64,000 bases of DNA from Nocardia lijiangensis NBRC 108240 (GCF_001613045.1 NZ_BDBP01000039.1:1-64000), one strand, 5' to 3'; positions 25,950-35,207 are shown, counted from the first letter of the stretch. Made by a program: numbers and translations. The notes: a model not told the origin generated them from the sequence alone.

Positions 25950-26705
25950 ATGTGGGAATTGCTGCTCACACCGATCGCCTACGGATGGGCGTTGGCATGC
26001 AAGCTGTTCCAGCCGAGATATCGGCTCGCACCACCGGACAAAACCATCGACGACTTCGGCACGGCCCGCACAGCAGTCGGTCTCGGAATCAACCTTCTCG
26101 TCATCGGCAAGTACTCGGGGAACGTGGTCGAAGGAATGGTCTTCGGTTCCATACAGCGGCTGACGCTGTCCGCGGCGATCGCGTTCCCTGCCTGCCTGAT
26201 CGCCATGGCCGTTATCGTCGCGGCAACCGAGTCGGCCCACCGAGCCACCACCGCCCGCCAAATGATCCATCCGCTGCGAACAATGGGAATCTGCGTTGCC
26301 GGCGTCGCCTCCTTCGCCGCTGTTCCGATACTGATGTCGACATTCGACGGGCAAGCCGGACCCGTGGTGGGCTTGATCGTGCTGGTGGCGGTCGTCGCCT
26401 TCACTCTGGCGATCGTGCCATTCCTGATCCGCGCCGCATTCCTGATCACCAAGCACTGGTTCAACGCCGTCGACGGACACCTGCTACTCGGCCCCACCGT
26501 GGCCGTGGTCGTGACCTGGACGGTCGCCATCATCGACCTCACCACCCGGGAAACGACACTGCTGCCCACCTCCATCGATCTCACCCTGCTCCTCGGAGGG
26601 TGCGCCACGATCACCATCCTCGCCGTCATGGAAGGCCACCGCGCACACCAGCGTTACGGCGTCACCTTCCGCTCGGGAGCATGGCCGCGCGGCCTGCGCC
26701 CGTGA
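25950..26705 (+). CDS. Polytopic membrane protein of unknown function
   Basis: 251 residues with about six hydrophobic segments, for example LTLSAAIAFPACLIAMAVIV, TMGICVAGVASFAAVPILM, VVGLIVLVAVVAFTLAIVPF and LLLGPTVAVVVTWTVAIIDL. No catalytic or transport signature recognised. The ATG at 25950 has GGGGAGGG upstream. It follows the nuclease-helicase operon on the same strand at 265 bp and probably has its own promoter. Confidence 0.7.
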   Translation: MWELLLTPIAYGWALACKLFQPRYRLAPPDKTIDDFGTARTAVGLGINLLVIGKYSGNVVEGMVFGSIQRLTLSAAIAFPACLIAMAVIVAATESAHRATTARQMIHPLRTMGICVAGVASFAAVPILMSTFDGQAGPVVGLIVLVAVVAFTLAIVPFLIRAAFLITKHWFNAVDGHLLLGPTVAVVVTWTVAIIDLTTRETTLLPTSIDLTLLLGGCATITILAVMEGHRAHQRYGVTFRSGAWPRGLRP

Positions 26706-27044
26706 CACCGATCGGATCATCCGAGAAGGAACTGCAACAGCCCAGATGGTGAACGCTCGTTCGTGCGAATCCGACAATGACGTGATCACTGATGCGGATC
26801 GATCTCGATATAGAAGGAACCTGATCGCAGGTCGGCACGTCCAACCTTGCTATGGGGAACTTCAACGGAAAGAAGAGCAAGGAACTCCATACCAGCGACC
26901 CGCAACGTCGGGTCAGACGCCAGAACCATCGGTGTGACGGTTGCCGGGTGCGAGTCAATCGAAGAAAAGAGCCGATGTGATGGGACGCCACGTTTCGCGG
27001 CGTCCCCTACCGGCGAGCATGGACTCGAGCGCTACCCGCCCCTT
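26706..27044. other. Intergenic region between convergent genes
   Basis: 339 bp. A 63-codon plus-strand frame from ATG 26746 (MVNARSCESDNDVITDADRS) has AAGGAA upstream but no recognisable features. The only clear element is the hairpin at 26982-27006. Confidence 0.35.
26982..27006 (-). terminator. Hairpin downstream of the NERD-domain gene
   Basis: GGGACGCC (26982-26989) pairs with GGCGTCCC (26999-27006), an 8-bp perfect GC stem with 9-nt loop, 38 bp beyond the NERD gene stop on the minus strand. Confidence 0.55.
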
Positions 27045-28940
27045 TCAGCATTCGGGCGGGAACGGAAAGCAGACGGGCGGCACGGACATCGGCCCCGCTT
27101 CGGACTGCTCGGCGCCCTGCGCCGGCGGCGGCACGACTTCCGACTGCGGAACGGGTCTGGGTGATTCGTCCGCATTGCCAGGCCGCGCCGAGCAGGTGGA
27201 GGCCATGAGCCATATCGCACAGAGGGTGAGGGCGACGACGGCGCAGGCAGCCAGTTGCTGGGCACGATGGTTGTCGCGCAATACCGAAACCCCGGGGCCC
27301 TCCAACGTTTGCGGAACAGAAATCGTCCGCCCGAGGATCTCGACGCTGCGCCGAGCTTCCGGGGCGGGTGCTGGCCGGAGGCGACGCAGCGGTTTCGGCT
27401 CGCTCTCCGGTGTGATCCGGACTCGTTCGCGAACGGCCGTCGAAGTTGCTTGCGGGCGGGGACTTTCGGTGTCCGGCAGTATCCAGGACGACCAACGATC
27501 GGTGAACTGCGATTCCGTTGCGCTGTCCGGAAGTGTGGACGGATGCTCGGAGCGTGCGGGGCTGGGGTCGCCCTTGATCAGCACCACGTGTCCCGACGAC
27601 TGCATCTCGGCCAGCTCGGAGCGAGACGGACTGGCGTCGTCCTCGACCAGTACCACTTGTCCCGATGACGACTGCGTCTCGACTAGTCCGGAGCCCGACG
27701 GGCCAGCGTCCCCCTCGACCACCGCCACGTGCTCCGACGACGACTGCATCTCGACCAGTCCGGAGCCCGACCGGCTGGTGTCACCCTCGACCAGCACCAC
27801 GTGCCCCGACGACTCCAACTCGGCCTGCTCCGAGCCCGACCGGCTGGTGTCACCCTCGACCAGCACCACCTGTCCCGACGACTCCATTTCTGCCTGCTCG
27901 GAGCGAGACGGGCGGGGCTCGTCCTCGACCAGCACGACGTGCCCCGACGGCTGCATCCCGACCAGTCCGGAGCCCGACGGACCAGCATCACCCTCGACCA
28001 GCACTACGTGCCCCGGCGATGCCTGCACATCGGCCTCGTCCAAGTGTGACGACCGCGAGGTTTCCAGGGCAACCGCGGAGTGTGTGGCTTCCGCGCCGAC
28101 CTCCGGAGCAGGAGCCGGTACTTCTGCCGATCGCGGGCACGCGGCTTCCGCCGTCTCCGCATCCTCCGGTTCGATCAAGGGCGCGTGTCCGCCACCTTCG
28201 GATCTACGTGGTTTCCGGATCGGTTCGACGTCGGGGTCCGGCTCGATCCAGGGCGGCTGCTCCTCACGCGGCCGCCGGTCCTGCACCTTGTCGAGAAGTT
28301 GCTTGCGTACCCGTGGAAACCCCTCGGCCACAAGCTCTTCGATCGTGACCTCGTCGCCGAGATTCAGCTCGTCCAGCAGCGCGTGAACGTCCTCGGCGGT
28401 CCATACGAACCGTCGGCCCGCGGTGCGGTGGAACCAGGCACGCAGTTCACCGGGCGTGGAGCCGAGCACGACGCCGCATCCGTGTCGCCGCGATTCGACG
28501 TTCAACGTCACGGTCGATTCCCGTGGCGGCACAACGACGACCAGGCCGTCGACGAACGCTTCGGGATGACGCGGGCTCACCAGCGCCTTCAAGTTGAAGA
28601 CGTTGCTCGTGACCTGGTCGAACGGGCTCGTGTCCTGGTCTCGGACGTGGATCGGATCGCCCTCGAACCCCGACAGCCGCCAACGACCGTTGGCCTGAAT
28701 GGTGAGGGTTCCGTTGCTCGCCTCCGGAGCCATGCCCTTGACCTCCAGGACCACCACCGCTCGGGGCGTGATCACCACCAGGTCCGCTTCCTGCGCTCGA
28801 CCCTTGCGATCGCGCTCCGGGATGTAGCAGCCCGAAATGGCCAGGCCCACAATCACGTACTGGCCGGTCCAGGTCCGCATCCACTCGAGCACTCGCTGCT
28901 CGGATCTCGGTATCGCCGTTCGTTCGTTGATGACCAGCAT
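27045..28940 (-). CDS. NERD-domain protein with tandem 23-residue repeats and C-terminal membrane anchor
   Basis: 631 residues. Residues 1-170 form a NERD (nuclease-related) domain, with EADLVVITPRAVVVLEVKG (51-69) supplying the E...ExK active-site pattern. A basic, Pro/Glu-rich linker follows. Then come seven imperfect 23-24-residue repeats (consensus GHVVLVEGDxxxSxSexxEm). Late in the protein is a basic segment and one transmembrane helix (LAACAVVALTLCAIWLMAST), then a Pro-rich tail. A single anchor near the C-terminus would leave the NERD domain in the cytoplasm. ATG at 28940 is chosen because the domain starts there. Role unknown. Confidence 0.78.
   Translation of the reverse strand: MLVINERTAIPRSEQRVLEWMRTWTGQYVIVGLAISGCYIPERDRKGRAQEADLVVITPRAVVVLEVKGMAPEASNGTLTIQANGRWRLSGFEGDPIHVRDQDTSPFDQVTSNVFNLKALVSPRHPEAFVDGLVVVVPPRESTVTLNVESRRHGCGVVLGSTPGELRAWFHRTAGRRFVWTAEDVHALLDELNLGDEVTIEELVAEGFPRVRKQLLDKVQDRRPREEQPPWIEPDPDVEPIRKPRRSEGGGHAPLIEPEDAETAEAACPRSAEVPAPAPEVGAEATHSAVALETSRSSHLDEADVQASPGHVVLVEGDAGPSGSGLVGMQPSGHVVLVEDEPRPSRSEQAEMESSGQVVLVEGDTSRSGSEQAELESSGHVVLVEGDTSRSGSGLVEMQSSSEHVAVVEGDAGPSGSGLVETQSSSGQVVLVEDDASPSRSELAEMQSSGHVVLIKGDPSPARSEHPSTLPDSATESQFTDRWSSWILPDTESPRPQATSTAVRERVRITPESEPKPLRRLRPAPAPEARRSVEILGRTISVPQTLEGPGVSVLRDNHRAQQLAACAVVALTLCAIWLMASTCSARPGNADESPRPVPQSEVVPPPAQGAEQSEAGPMSVPPVCFPFPPEC
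27550..28020 (-). repeat. Seven in-frame 69-72-bp tandem repeats inside the NERD gene
   Basis: Each unit encodes GHVV/GQVVLVEGD plus a Ser/Arg/Glu-rich half ending in MESS or MQSS. Some neighbouring units differ by only a few residues, which points to recent slippage or recombination, so copy number may vary between strains. Confidence 0.8.
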
Positions 28941-29226
28941 CGACGGCCACCTCCATCGCGTCCACGCCACTCGACGGTTCAACGTTATTCGCCGCCGCCG
29001 CGCCTCGCGAATCGAAAGGCACTGTAAGAGCAGGGGATTGGCGACACGGGGGCAGGCAATGGCGGCATGTCGGCAGGACACGCCCGCGCTGCCCTCGTCG
29101 TGCGTTCGGGAGTTCGCCCACATCCGACGAGGTCGGTCCGCCCCTGCCAACCGAAACGAATACCTTCCCGAGTTCGACAGACCTGACAACCTGTTCGGCC
29201 ACATCGAGTCCGAGGAGTACCGACGT

Positions 29227-29676
29227 ATGAGACGCATCGTGAGGAAGATTGCCGGGGTCGCGGCGGCCGCCGCTGTGGCGCCGGTCGTGTTGGCGGCGAC
29301 CGCGCAGGCCGAACCGGGACCGGTGTACTTCAGCGTGGGCAGCACCAACTGCGCGATCTACGACAACGGCGCTGTCGGTTGCGATCTGGGGTCGCCGACG
29401 CGGTTGCAGTACAGCTTCCTGCCCTTCCTGCTGACGGTGAACGAGATCGTCATCGACCAGCAGTGGCTGCCCGCGCACCCGATGTTCGATGCCGGGACGC
29501 CGTACACGCTGCCCGGCGGCAATCCGTCGCTCAACGATGTGAAAACCGGCGACGGGCAGTGGGGTCCCTTCATCGAGTACGCGGGGGCCCGGTGTTCGGT
29601 CGGCTTCCACGGCAGCTTCGGTTGCCAGTCGAAGGGACGGTCGTTCACGTCCTGGAGTGGGACGATCTCGGCCTGA
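29227..29676 (+). CDS. Secreted protein of unknown function
   Basis: 149 residues. A signal peptide (RKIAGVAAAAAVAPVVLAAT, cleavage near AQAEP) precedes a mature domain with four cysteines and patterns such as SVGSTNCAIYDNGAVGCDLG and GARCSVGFHGSFGCQSKGRS. Two disulfides are likely. This type of small exported protein is common in Nocardia and Rhodococcus but has no assigned role. The ATG at 29227 has GAGGAG upstream. Convergent with the VWA gene across a hairpin. Confidence 0.75.
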   Translation: MRRIVRKIAGVAAAAAVAPVVLAATAQAEPGPVYFSVGSTNCAIYDNGAVGCDLGSPTRLQYSFLPFLLTVNEIVIDQQWLPAHPMFDAGTPYTLPGGNPSLNDVKTGDGQWGPFIEYAGARCSVGFHGSFGCQSKGRSFTSWSGTISA

Positions 29677-29706
29677 AAAGCGTCGGACCACAGAGCCGGA
29701 AACGCT

Positions 29707-29748
29707 GAACCCGCTGGCACCCAGGGGAACTCGGTTGCCAGCGGGTTC
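29707..29748. terminator. Bidirectional hairpin between convergent genes
   Basis: GAACCCGCTGGCA (29707-29719) pairs perfectly with TGCCAGCGGGTTC (29736-29748), a 13-bp stem with 16-nt loop between the stops of the secreted protein and the VWA gene. Confidence 0.8.
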
Positions 29749-29756
29749 GGGACGGA

Positions 29757-31610
29757 TCAGGCGCGGCGCCGGGCGACGAACCAGATCGCCACCCCGATGC
29801 CGATCACCGCGACCACGCCGACACCGATGCCGACGATGGCGACCCACTCCGTGTTCGAGCTCGAACCGCTCACGACCACCGGCTTCTCGGCGCCGGGCCC
29901 GGACTGCTCGCCGAGGACGTCGGCGCTGCCGGTCGTGTAGGTCGGCCCCGCTTCCGGCGTACCGGCGACGGTCAGATCGAGTTCGACCGGAGTCGGCGGC
30001 ATTGCCGTCGCGCCGGACGGCATACCCACCTTGACCGCGATGTAGTACCACCCGGCCACCGCCTGACGTTGTACCTCCGAGTCGTTGGCGTCCCGGTTGG
30101 CGTAGCGGATCGGCACCGACGCGAGTTTCAACTCGGCGGCCGTCCGGCCGGTGTAGGCGCCGGTGTCGGAGTCGACCCGGCGGCCGAGCGGTGAGTACAG
30201 CGTCGTCTCGACATTCGTGGCCGAGGTGTACCCCGCCCCTCCCGTCTCGCCGAAGCGCACCCGGTACGCCAGGCCCTGGCCCCAGTCCAGCCGCACCTTG
30301 TAGAAGACGTACTCGCCGGATTGCACGGTGTCGGTGTACTTGCCGCTGCCCTCGAGTGTCGAGGCGACGGTGAACGACCCGCCACCGCTGACCGGCTGCA
30401 CGGCCCCAGCCGGATCGGTGAACGTGGTGGCCTCGCCGAGCGTGGGCGTCCCCGGATCGGTGACGCCGGGTTCGATGCCGACGAGGATCTCCACCGGCAG
30501 TCGTGCGGGCGCGCCCCGCGGTGCGATGTCCCAGTGGAGCTCGTAGTAGTACCGGCCGCCGCCCTTGCACTTGTCCGAGCTGCCACCGGACGGTGTCGCG
30601 GCCGCACCCTCGAAGGTGCTGCTGACGGTGATCGCGACACCGTCGCTGGCACGGCCCTCCAGCTCCCGTTCCCTGACGTTGCAATCGGTACCGTCGCGGC
30701 CGTAGACGCGCAGTTCCAGCACACCCATGTCGTCGGTGATGGATACGCCGGTCGTCCGCGGGAACGAGACGATGCCGGTGAAGTAGGCGGTCGCGCCCGC
30801 GGGCACATCCACGGCGTAGAAACGCTTCTCGTGCTGGCCGATGGTGTCGAGGTACTGACCCGGCTTCGCGACCGGCGCTGTCTGGTAGCCGTCGGTGCCG
30901 GTGATGGGCGTACCGGTGGCCTGGTAGTTGCGCAGGGCGGCCGAACTCACCCGGGGCAGAATGCGTTTCAGCGCGGCGCCGTCGGCGGCGTCGCTGTAGC
31001 TGCCGCCGGTCGCCTGGGCCATGCAGGTCAGCTGGGCACGCGCCTTGTCGTCGACGGCGAAGCCGATCGAGTGGACGACGAGGTCGACACCCTTCTGCTT
31101 CAGTTCCTTGGCGACGTCGCACGGGTCGGGCGGCGCGCAGGTGTCGTCACCGTCGGAGACGAGCACGATCGAGCGCGGCCCCGAGGACGGCAGGGCGTCG
31201 GCGGCTTGGCGCAGCGCGGTGCCCATGGGCGTCCAGCCGCGAGCCTGGATACCGTCGACGGCGCTGGTGAGCGCGGGCTTGTCGATGGTGTTCGGCTGCC
31301 GCAGGAGCTGGACGTCGCGGCAGCCCGCTGCCTTGTCGGCTTCGTCGTTACTGGTGCCTGTGCCGTAGGTGGTGAGCCCGACCTTCGCCTCGGCAGGCGC
31401 CGATTCGACGAAGGTGCGCACGGCCTGCTTCGCGGAATCCATCATCGTGCCGCCCTGGTCGGGCCGCTGCATGGACCCGGACGCGTCCAGGATGAGCATG
31501 GTCGGGGCGTACTGCGCGGGCTCGGCGTGCGCGACGGCCGATAGCGCTGCAGGCGCAAAGGTGAGTGCCGCGACGGTCAGTGCCGCGGTCAGCGTGCGGT
31601 ATCTCGACAT
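29757..31610 (-). CDS. VWA-domain surface protein with C-terminal membrane anchor
   Basis: 617 residues. Order: signal peptide (LTAALTVAALTFAPAALSAV, 7-26), then a von Willebrand A domain with MIDAS DASGS (42-46) and VSDGDDTC. After that come beta-rich domains of about 350 residues, then a transmembrane helix (WVAIVGIGVGVVAVIGIGVA) followed by RRRA. It is an extracytoplasmic membrane-anchored adhesion or scaffold-type protein. ATG at 31610 is chosen for the signal peptide. Divergent from the EF-G-like gene. Confidence 0.85.
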   Translation of the reverse strand: MSRYRTLTAALTVAALTFAPAALSAVAHAEPAQYAPTMLILDASGSMQRPDQGGTMMDSAKQAVRTFVESAPAEAKVGLTTYGTGTSNDEADKAAGCRDVQLLRQPNTIDKPALTSAVDGIQARGWTPMGTALRQAADALPSSGPRSIVLVSDGDDTCAPPDPCDVAKELKQKGVDLVVHSIGFAVDDKARAQLTCMAQATGGSYSDAADGAALKRILPRVSSAALRNYQATGTPITGTDGYQTAPVAKPGQYLDTIGQHEKRFYAVDVPAGATAYFTGIVSFPRTTGVSITDDMGVLELRVYGRDGTDCNVRERELEGRASDGVAITVSSTFEGAAATPSGGSSDKCKGGGRYYYELHWDIAPRGAPARLPVEILVGIEPGVTDPGTPTLGEATTFTDPAGAVQPVSGGGSFTVASTLEGSGKYTDTVQSGEYVFYKVRLDWGQGLAYRVRFGETGGAGYTSATNVETTLYSPLGRRVDSDTGAYTGRTAAELKLASVPIRYANRDANDSEVQRQAVAGWYYIAVKVGMPSGATAMPPTPVELDLTVAGTPEAGPTYTTGSADVLGEQSGPGAEKPVVVSGSSSNTEWVAIVGIGVGVVAVIGIGVAIWFVARRRA

Positions 31611-31917
31611 TGTCCTCGATTTCGTCTGCCAGGATGAAACCGGACAGACGTTACCGATAGAGCGACTCCACCTACCACCCCCAAAACAGTTGGCACAAGC
31701 CACCGTCCGCTGTCGACCAAGGATGCCGAGCACTCGGTCCGCCGCCCACTCACGCCACCGGACTCAGATGATCTTGTCCACCAGCCGTCCGGCAACTCGA
31801 CGACCGCGAACCCCGTCGGCCCAGCTCCTCGCCCTTCTCCCCCGATTCGTGGACGCACAGCTCCCGATGGTGGGAAGCTCGATATGACCGCGGTGTCGAG
31901 GCGAGGAAGCGTGACAC
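31611..31917. other. Divergent promoter region between VWA and EF-G-like genes
   Basis: 307 bp separating two divergent starts. It must contain both promoters, but no operator or hairpin stands out. Confidence 0.4.
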
Positions 31918-34119
31918 ATGGTGGACAAATCGAGTGGACCTGCCGGGGGCAACGGCAGAGTAGTGACGGTGGATCGGCCGGAACGCATTCGGAATGTGGT
32001 CCTGGTCGGTCACAGCGGCTCGGGGAAGACGACGCTGGTCGAGGCGATGGCCCTGACGGCGGGCGCGGTGAATCGCGCGGGGCGGGTGGAGGACGGCACG
32101 TCGCTGTCGGACTACGACGAGATCGAACATCGGCAGCACCGGTCGGTGCAGGTGTCGGTGGTGCCGTTGGCGTGGCAGGAGATGAAGGTCAATCTGGTCG
32201 ATACGCCGGGATACGCGGATTTCGTCGGTGAACTGCGGGCGGGGTTGCGCGCGGCGGACGCGGCGCTGTTCGTCATCTCGGCGGCGGAGGGCGCCGAGGG
32301 GGTGAGCGGGGCGACCCGTGCGCTGTGGGAGGAGTGCGCGGCCGTCGGCATGCCGCGGGCCATCGTCATCACGCACCTGGACACCGCGCGCGCGGACTTC
32401 GACGAGATGGTGCAGACGTGCCGGGAGGTGCTCGGTGGCGGAGCGTCGGAGAACATCCTGCCGCTGCATCTGCCGGTGTACGGGCCGCGTGGCGTGGACG
32501 GGCATCGTCCGGTCACGGGACTGATCGAGTTGCTGCCGCACTGCGTGGTCGACTACGCCTCCGGCGAAGGAGTGCGTGGCGAGCCGTCGGCGGAGCAGGC
32601 TGCGGCGCTGGACGAGGCGCGCAACCGGCTCATCGAGGGCATCATCGCCGAGAGCGAGGACGAGTCCCTGATGGACCGCTACCTCGGCGGCGAGGACATC
32701 GAGCAGGGGACGTTGGTCGCCGACCTGGAGCGCGCGGTGGCGCGCGGCAGTTTCCACCCGGTGCTGTTCGGTGCGCCCGCTCCGGAGGGCGCGCGGCAGG
32801 GGTTGGGCACGATGGAGTTGCTCGACCTGATCACGGGCGGCTTTCCCGCACCGACCGAACACGTCGTCTCTGCGGCGCCCGCGTCCAATGGCGCGGCGCC
32901 GACCCCGCTGGCGTGCGACCCGAACGGCGCGCTGGCCGCGGAGGTCATTCGCACCGCGTCGGATCCGTACGTGGGCCGGGTGTCGCTGGTGCGCATCTTC
33001 TCCGGCACCCTGCACGCCGACGACACCGTGCACGTCTGCGGGCACGGCTTGGCCGACCGCGGACACCCCGACCACGACGTGGACGAGCGGGTCGGTTCGG
33101 TGACGGCGCCGTTCGGCAAACAGCAGCGCCCGCTGGGCGAGGCCATCGCGGGCGACATCGCGTACGTCACCAAGCTGGGTCACGCCGAGACCGGCGACAC
33201 CCTGTCCGGCACCGGCAAGCCACTGGTGATCGAACCGTGGCCGATGCCGGATCCCTTGCTGCCCATCGCGATTCGCGCGCACAGCAAGTCCGACGAGGAC
33301 AAGCTCTCGCAAGGGCTGACCCGGCTGGCTGCGGAGGATCCCGCCCTGCGTCTCGAGAACAACAGCCAGACACACCAATTGGTGCTCTGGTGCCTCGGCG
33401 AGGCGCACCGTGATGTCGCGCTGGAGCGGCTGCGCACCCGGTTCGGGGTGCAGGTGGACACCGTGGATCACAAGGTCGCGTTGCAGGAGACGTTCGCGGG
33501 CACGGCGAAAGCGCGCGGCAGGCACGTGAAGCAGTCGGGCGGGCACGGGCAGTACGCGGTGTGCGAGATCGAGGTGGAACCGCTGCCGGGTGGTTCGGGG
33601 ATCGAGTTCGTGGACAAGGTGGTCGGCGGCGTGGTGCCGCGCCAGTTCATTCCCTCGGTGGAGAAGGGAGTGCGTGCGCAGGCGGCGCGCGGCGTCGCGG
33701 CGGGGTATCCGCTGGTGGACGTGCGGATCACGCTCTTCGACGGAAAGGCGCATTCGGTCGACTCCTCCGATGCCGCGTTCCAGACCGCGGGCGCGCTGGC
33801 GCTGCGCGAGGCAGCGGCCGCCGCGGGCATCGATCTTCTCGAGCCGTACGCCGAGGTCTGGGTCGTCGTCTCCGACGACTACCTGGGGCCGGTGCTGAGC
33901 GATCTGTCGAGCCGTCGCGGACGGGTGCTCGGCACGGAACCGCACGGGACCGGGCGCACCCGAATCCGCTCCGAGGTGCCGGAATTGGAACTCAGCCGCT
34001 ATGCGATCGACCTGCGTTCGCTCTCGCACGGGACCGGGGATTTCAGCAGGATGTACGTGCGTCACGAGCCGATGCCGTCGCAGCTCGCCGGGGCGCTCCG
34101 CGAAAACGGTAAGGGCTGA
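31918..34119 (+). CDS. fusA2: EF-G-like translational GTPase (FusA2 type)
   Basis: 733 residues. G1 is GHSGSGKT, G3 is DTPGYADF, and G4 is THLD in place of NKxD. Domains II to V are complete, with EF-G IV/V features (HVKQSGGHGQYAVCEIEVEP and RGRVLGTEPHGTGRTRIRSE). It matches the actinobacterial FusA2/EF-G-like group (Rv0120c type), which is not the essential elongation factor. The ATG at 31918 follows GAGGAAG. The changed G4 may alter nucleotide preference. A 174-bp piece (32704-32877) is copied at 34734-34906. Confidence 0.88.
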   Translation: MVDKSSGPAGGNGRVVTVDRPERIRNVVLVGHSGSGKTTLVEAMALTAGAVNRAGRVEDGTSLSDYDEIEHRQHRSVQVSVVPLAWQEMKVNLVDTPGYADFVGELRAGLRAADAALFVISAAEGAEGVSGATRALWEECAAVGMPRAIVITHLDTARADFDEMVQTCREVLGGGASENILPLHLPVYGPRGVDGHRPVTGLIELLPHCVVDYASGEGVRGEPSAEQAAALDEARNRLIEGIIAESEDESLMDRYLGGEDIEQGTLVADLERAVARGSFHPVLFGAPAPEGARQGLGTMELLDLITGGFPAPTEHVVSAAPASNGAAPTPLACDPNGALAAEVIRTASDPYVGRVSLVRIFSGTLHADDTVHVCGHGLADRGHPDHDVDERVGSVTAPFGKQQRPLGEAIAGDIAYVTKLGHAETGDTLSGTGKPLVIEPWPMPDPLLPIAIRAHSKSDEDKLSQGLTRLAAEDPALRLENNSQTHQLVLWCLGEAHRDVALERLRTRFGVQVDTVDHKVALQETFAGTAKARGRHVKQSGGHGQYAVCEIEVEPLPGGSGIEFVDKVVGGVVPRQFIPSVEKGVRAQAARGVAAGYPLVDVRITLFDGKAHSVDSSDAAFQTAGALALREAAAAAGIDLLEPYAEVWVVVSDDYLGPVLSDLSSRRGRVLGTEPHGTGRTRIRSEVPELELSRYAIDLRSLSHGTGDFSRMYVRHEPMPSQLAGALRENGKG

Positions 34120-34198
34120 AAGGGATTCGACGGCCGTAAGTCCGGACCGGCCACACGGCTCGGCGCCAAGCGGATCGGCGCTACGCGGATCGTGGACG

Positions 34199-34500
34199 CG
34201 CTCGCGGCGGTCGGATCGGCGGTCTCGCAGCGGTCGTGGCGGTCGAGTCGACGGTCGCGGCGGTCGGATCGACAGTCGTAGCGGTCGGATCGACAGTCGT
34301 AGCAGTCGGATCGACAGTCGTAGCAGTCGGATCGACAGTCGTAGCAGTCGGATCGACAGTCGTAGCAGTCGGATCGACAGTCGTAGCAGTCGGATCGACG
34401 GTCGCGGCGGTCGAGTCGACCTCGGCCGCGGCGGTCGAGTCGGCGGTGGCAGCGATCGAGTCGACGGTCGTAGCGATCGAGTCGACGGTCGTAGCGACGG
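34199..34500. repeat. 21-bp tandem repeat array
   Basis: Six nearly identical units of GTCGGATCGACAGTCGTAGC plus G or A occupy 34263-34388, flanked on both sides by diverged units of the same period. Because 21 is a multiple of three, several frames stay open; the minus strand repeats TATTVDP and the plus strand AVGSTVV. No spacers, so this is not a CRISPR array. Confidence 0.85.
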
Positions 34501-34733
34501 TAGTGCTCGGCGGCGGGCCCGGCCGCGGTGGCGCCGACACTCACCGCCGACACCCAACGCGGGCCTGCTGAACTACGACGCGTGGCCGGATATCGCGTGC
34601 CTGGCCGCTCAACTTTGGGTGGACCGCCCTCCGCGATTTCGCCGCACTCCACGAGTCCGTCGAGGACGACATCGCGGCAGGGACCATCGCCGCGGAGCGG
34701 GCGACGCGCGCCGCGATCGACAGGCTCGCCGGG

Positions 34734-34906
34734 CAGGGGACGTTGGTCGCCGACCTGGAGCGCGCAGTCGCGCGCGGCAGTTTCCACCCGGTGCTGTTCG
34801 GTGCACCCGCGCCCGAGCGTGCGCGGCAAGGGCTGGGCACGATGAAGTTGCTCGACCTGATCACGGGCGGCTTTCCGCCCCGACCGAACACGTCGTCTCA
34901 GCGGCG
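34734..34906 (+). pseudogene. Copied internal fragment of the adjacent fusA2-like gene
   Basis: Matches 32704-32877 with roughly a dozen substitutions by eye and a 1-bp deletion (TTTCCCGCACCG to TTTCCGCCCCG near 34875) that breaks the frame. It encodes about residues 263-320 of the GTPase. Upstream and downstream sequence is not from that gene. It is non-functional. Confidence 0.88.
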
Positions 34907-35207
34907 CTGTTCGGGATGCACAGCGCCTGGTCCTCGATCCCGGATCTCGACTATTCCGAGCGGGACAGTCTCCGGTTCCTCGGGCACGGGATGGAACCGG
35001 AGGAGGAGTACCTGGACGGCAACGACATCACGGCGCGACGAGAGCAGGTCGACCGGCTCTTACCAGCAGATCCGGCCTTATGCGCGGCGGCGGTGGACGC
35101 GATGCGGGACGGTGGCTACCGACGTTCCGCCGTCGTCGCGCTCCGGTTCGAAACCGTCCACCGTCCCGGCGCAAATGATGAGCTCGGCGGCCACTATTCT
35201 GAAACAC

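Larger units (their letters stand above)
34120..35207. other. Gene debris at right edge of the accessory region
   Basis: About 1.1 kb without an intact gene. It holds a 21-bp tandem repeat (34199-34500), a short coding-like stretch (HESVEDDIAAGTIAAERATR, near 34660-34725), the copied fusA2 fragment, and a further coding-like frame (IPDLDYSERDSLRFLGHGME, about 34905-35190) that runs to the DUF4191 gene. The mixture suggests repeated rearrangement where backbone resumes. Confidence 0.6.

Noticed and set aside
27550..28020. Possible CRISPR-like array
   Set aside because: Repeats are contiguous, imperfect, in frame and translated as part of the NERD protein; no spacers and no cas genes despite the Cas4-like nuclease nearby.
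28941..29348. N-terminal extension of the NERD protein
   Set aside because: It overlaps the divergent secreted-protein gene and precedes the natural domain start at ATG 28940.
34199..34500. Possible CRISPR array or iteron origin
   Set aside because: 21-bp units are directly adjacent without spacers, and no replication initiator or AT-rich tract lies nearby.
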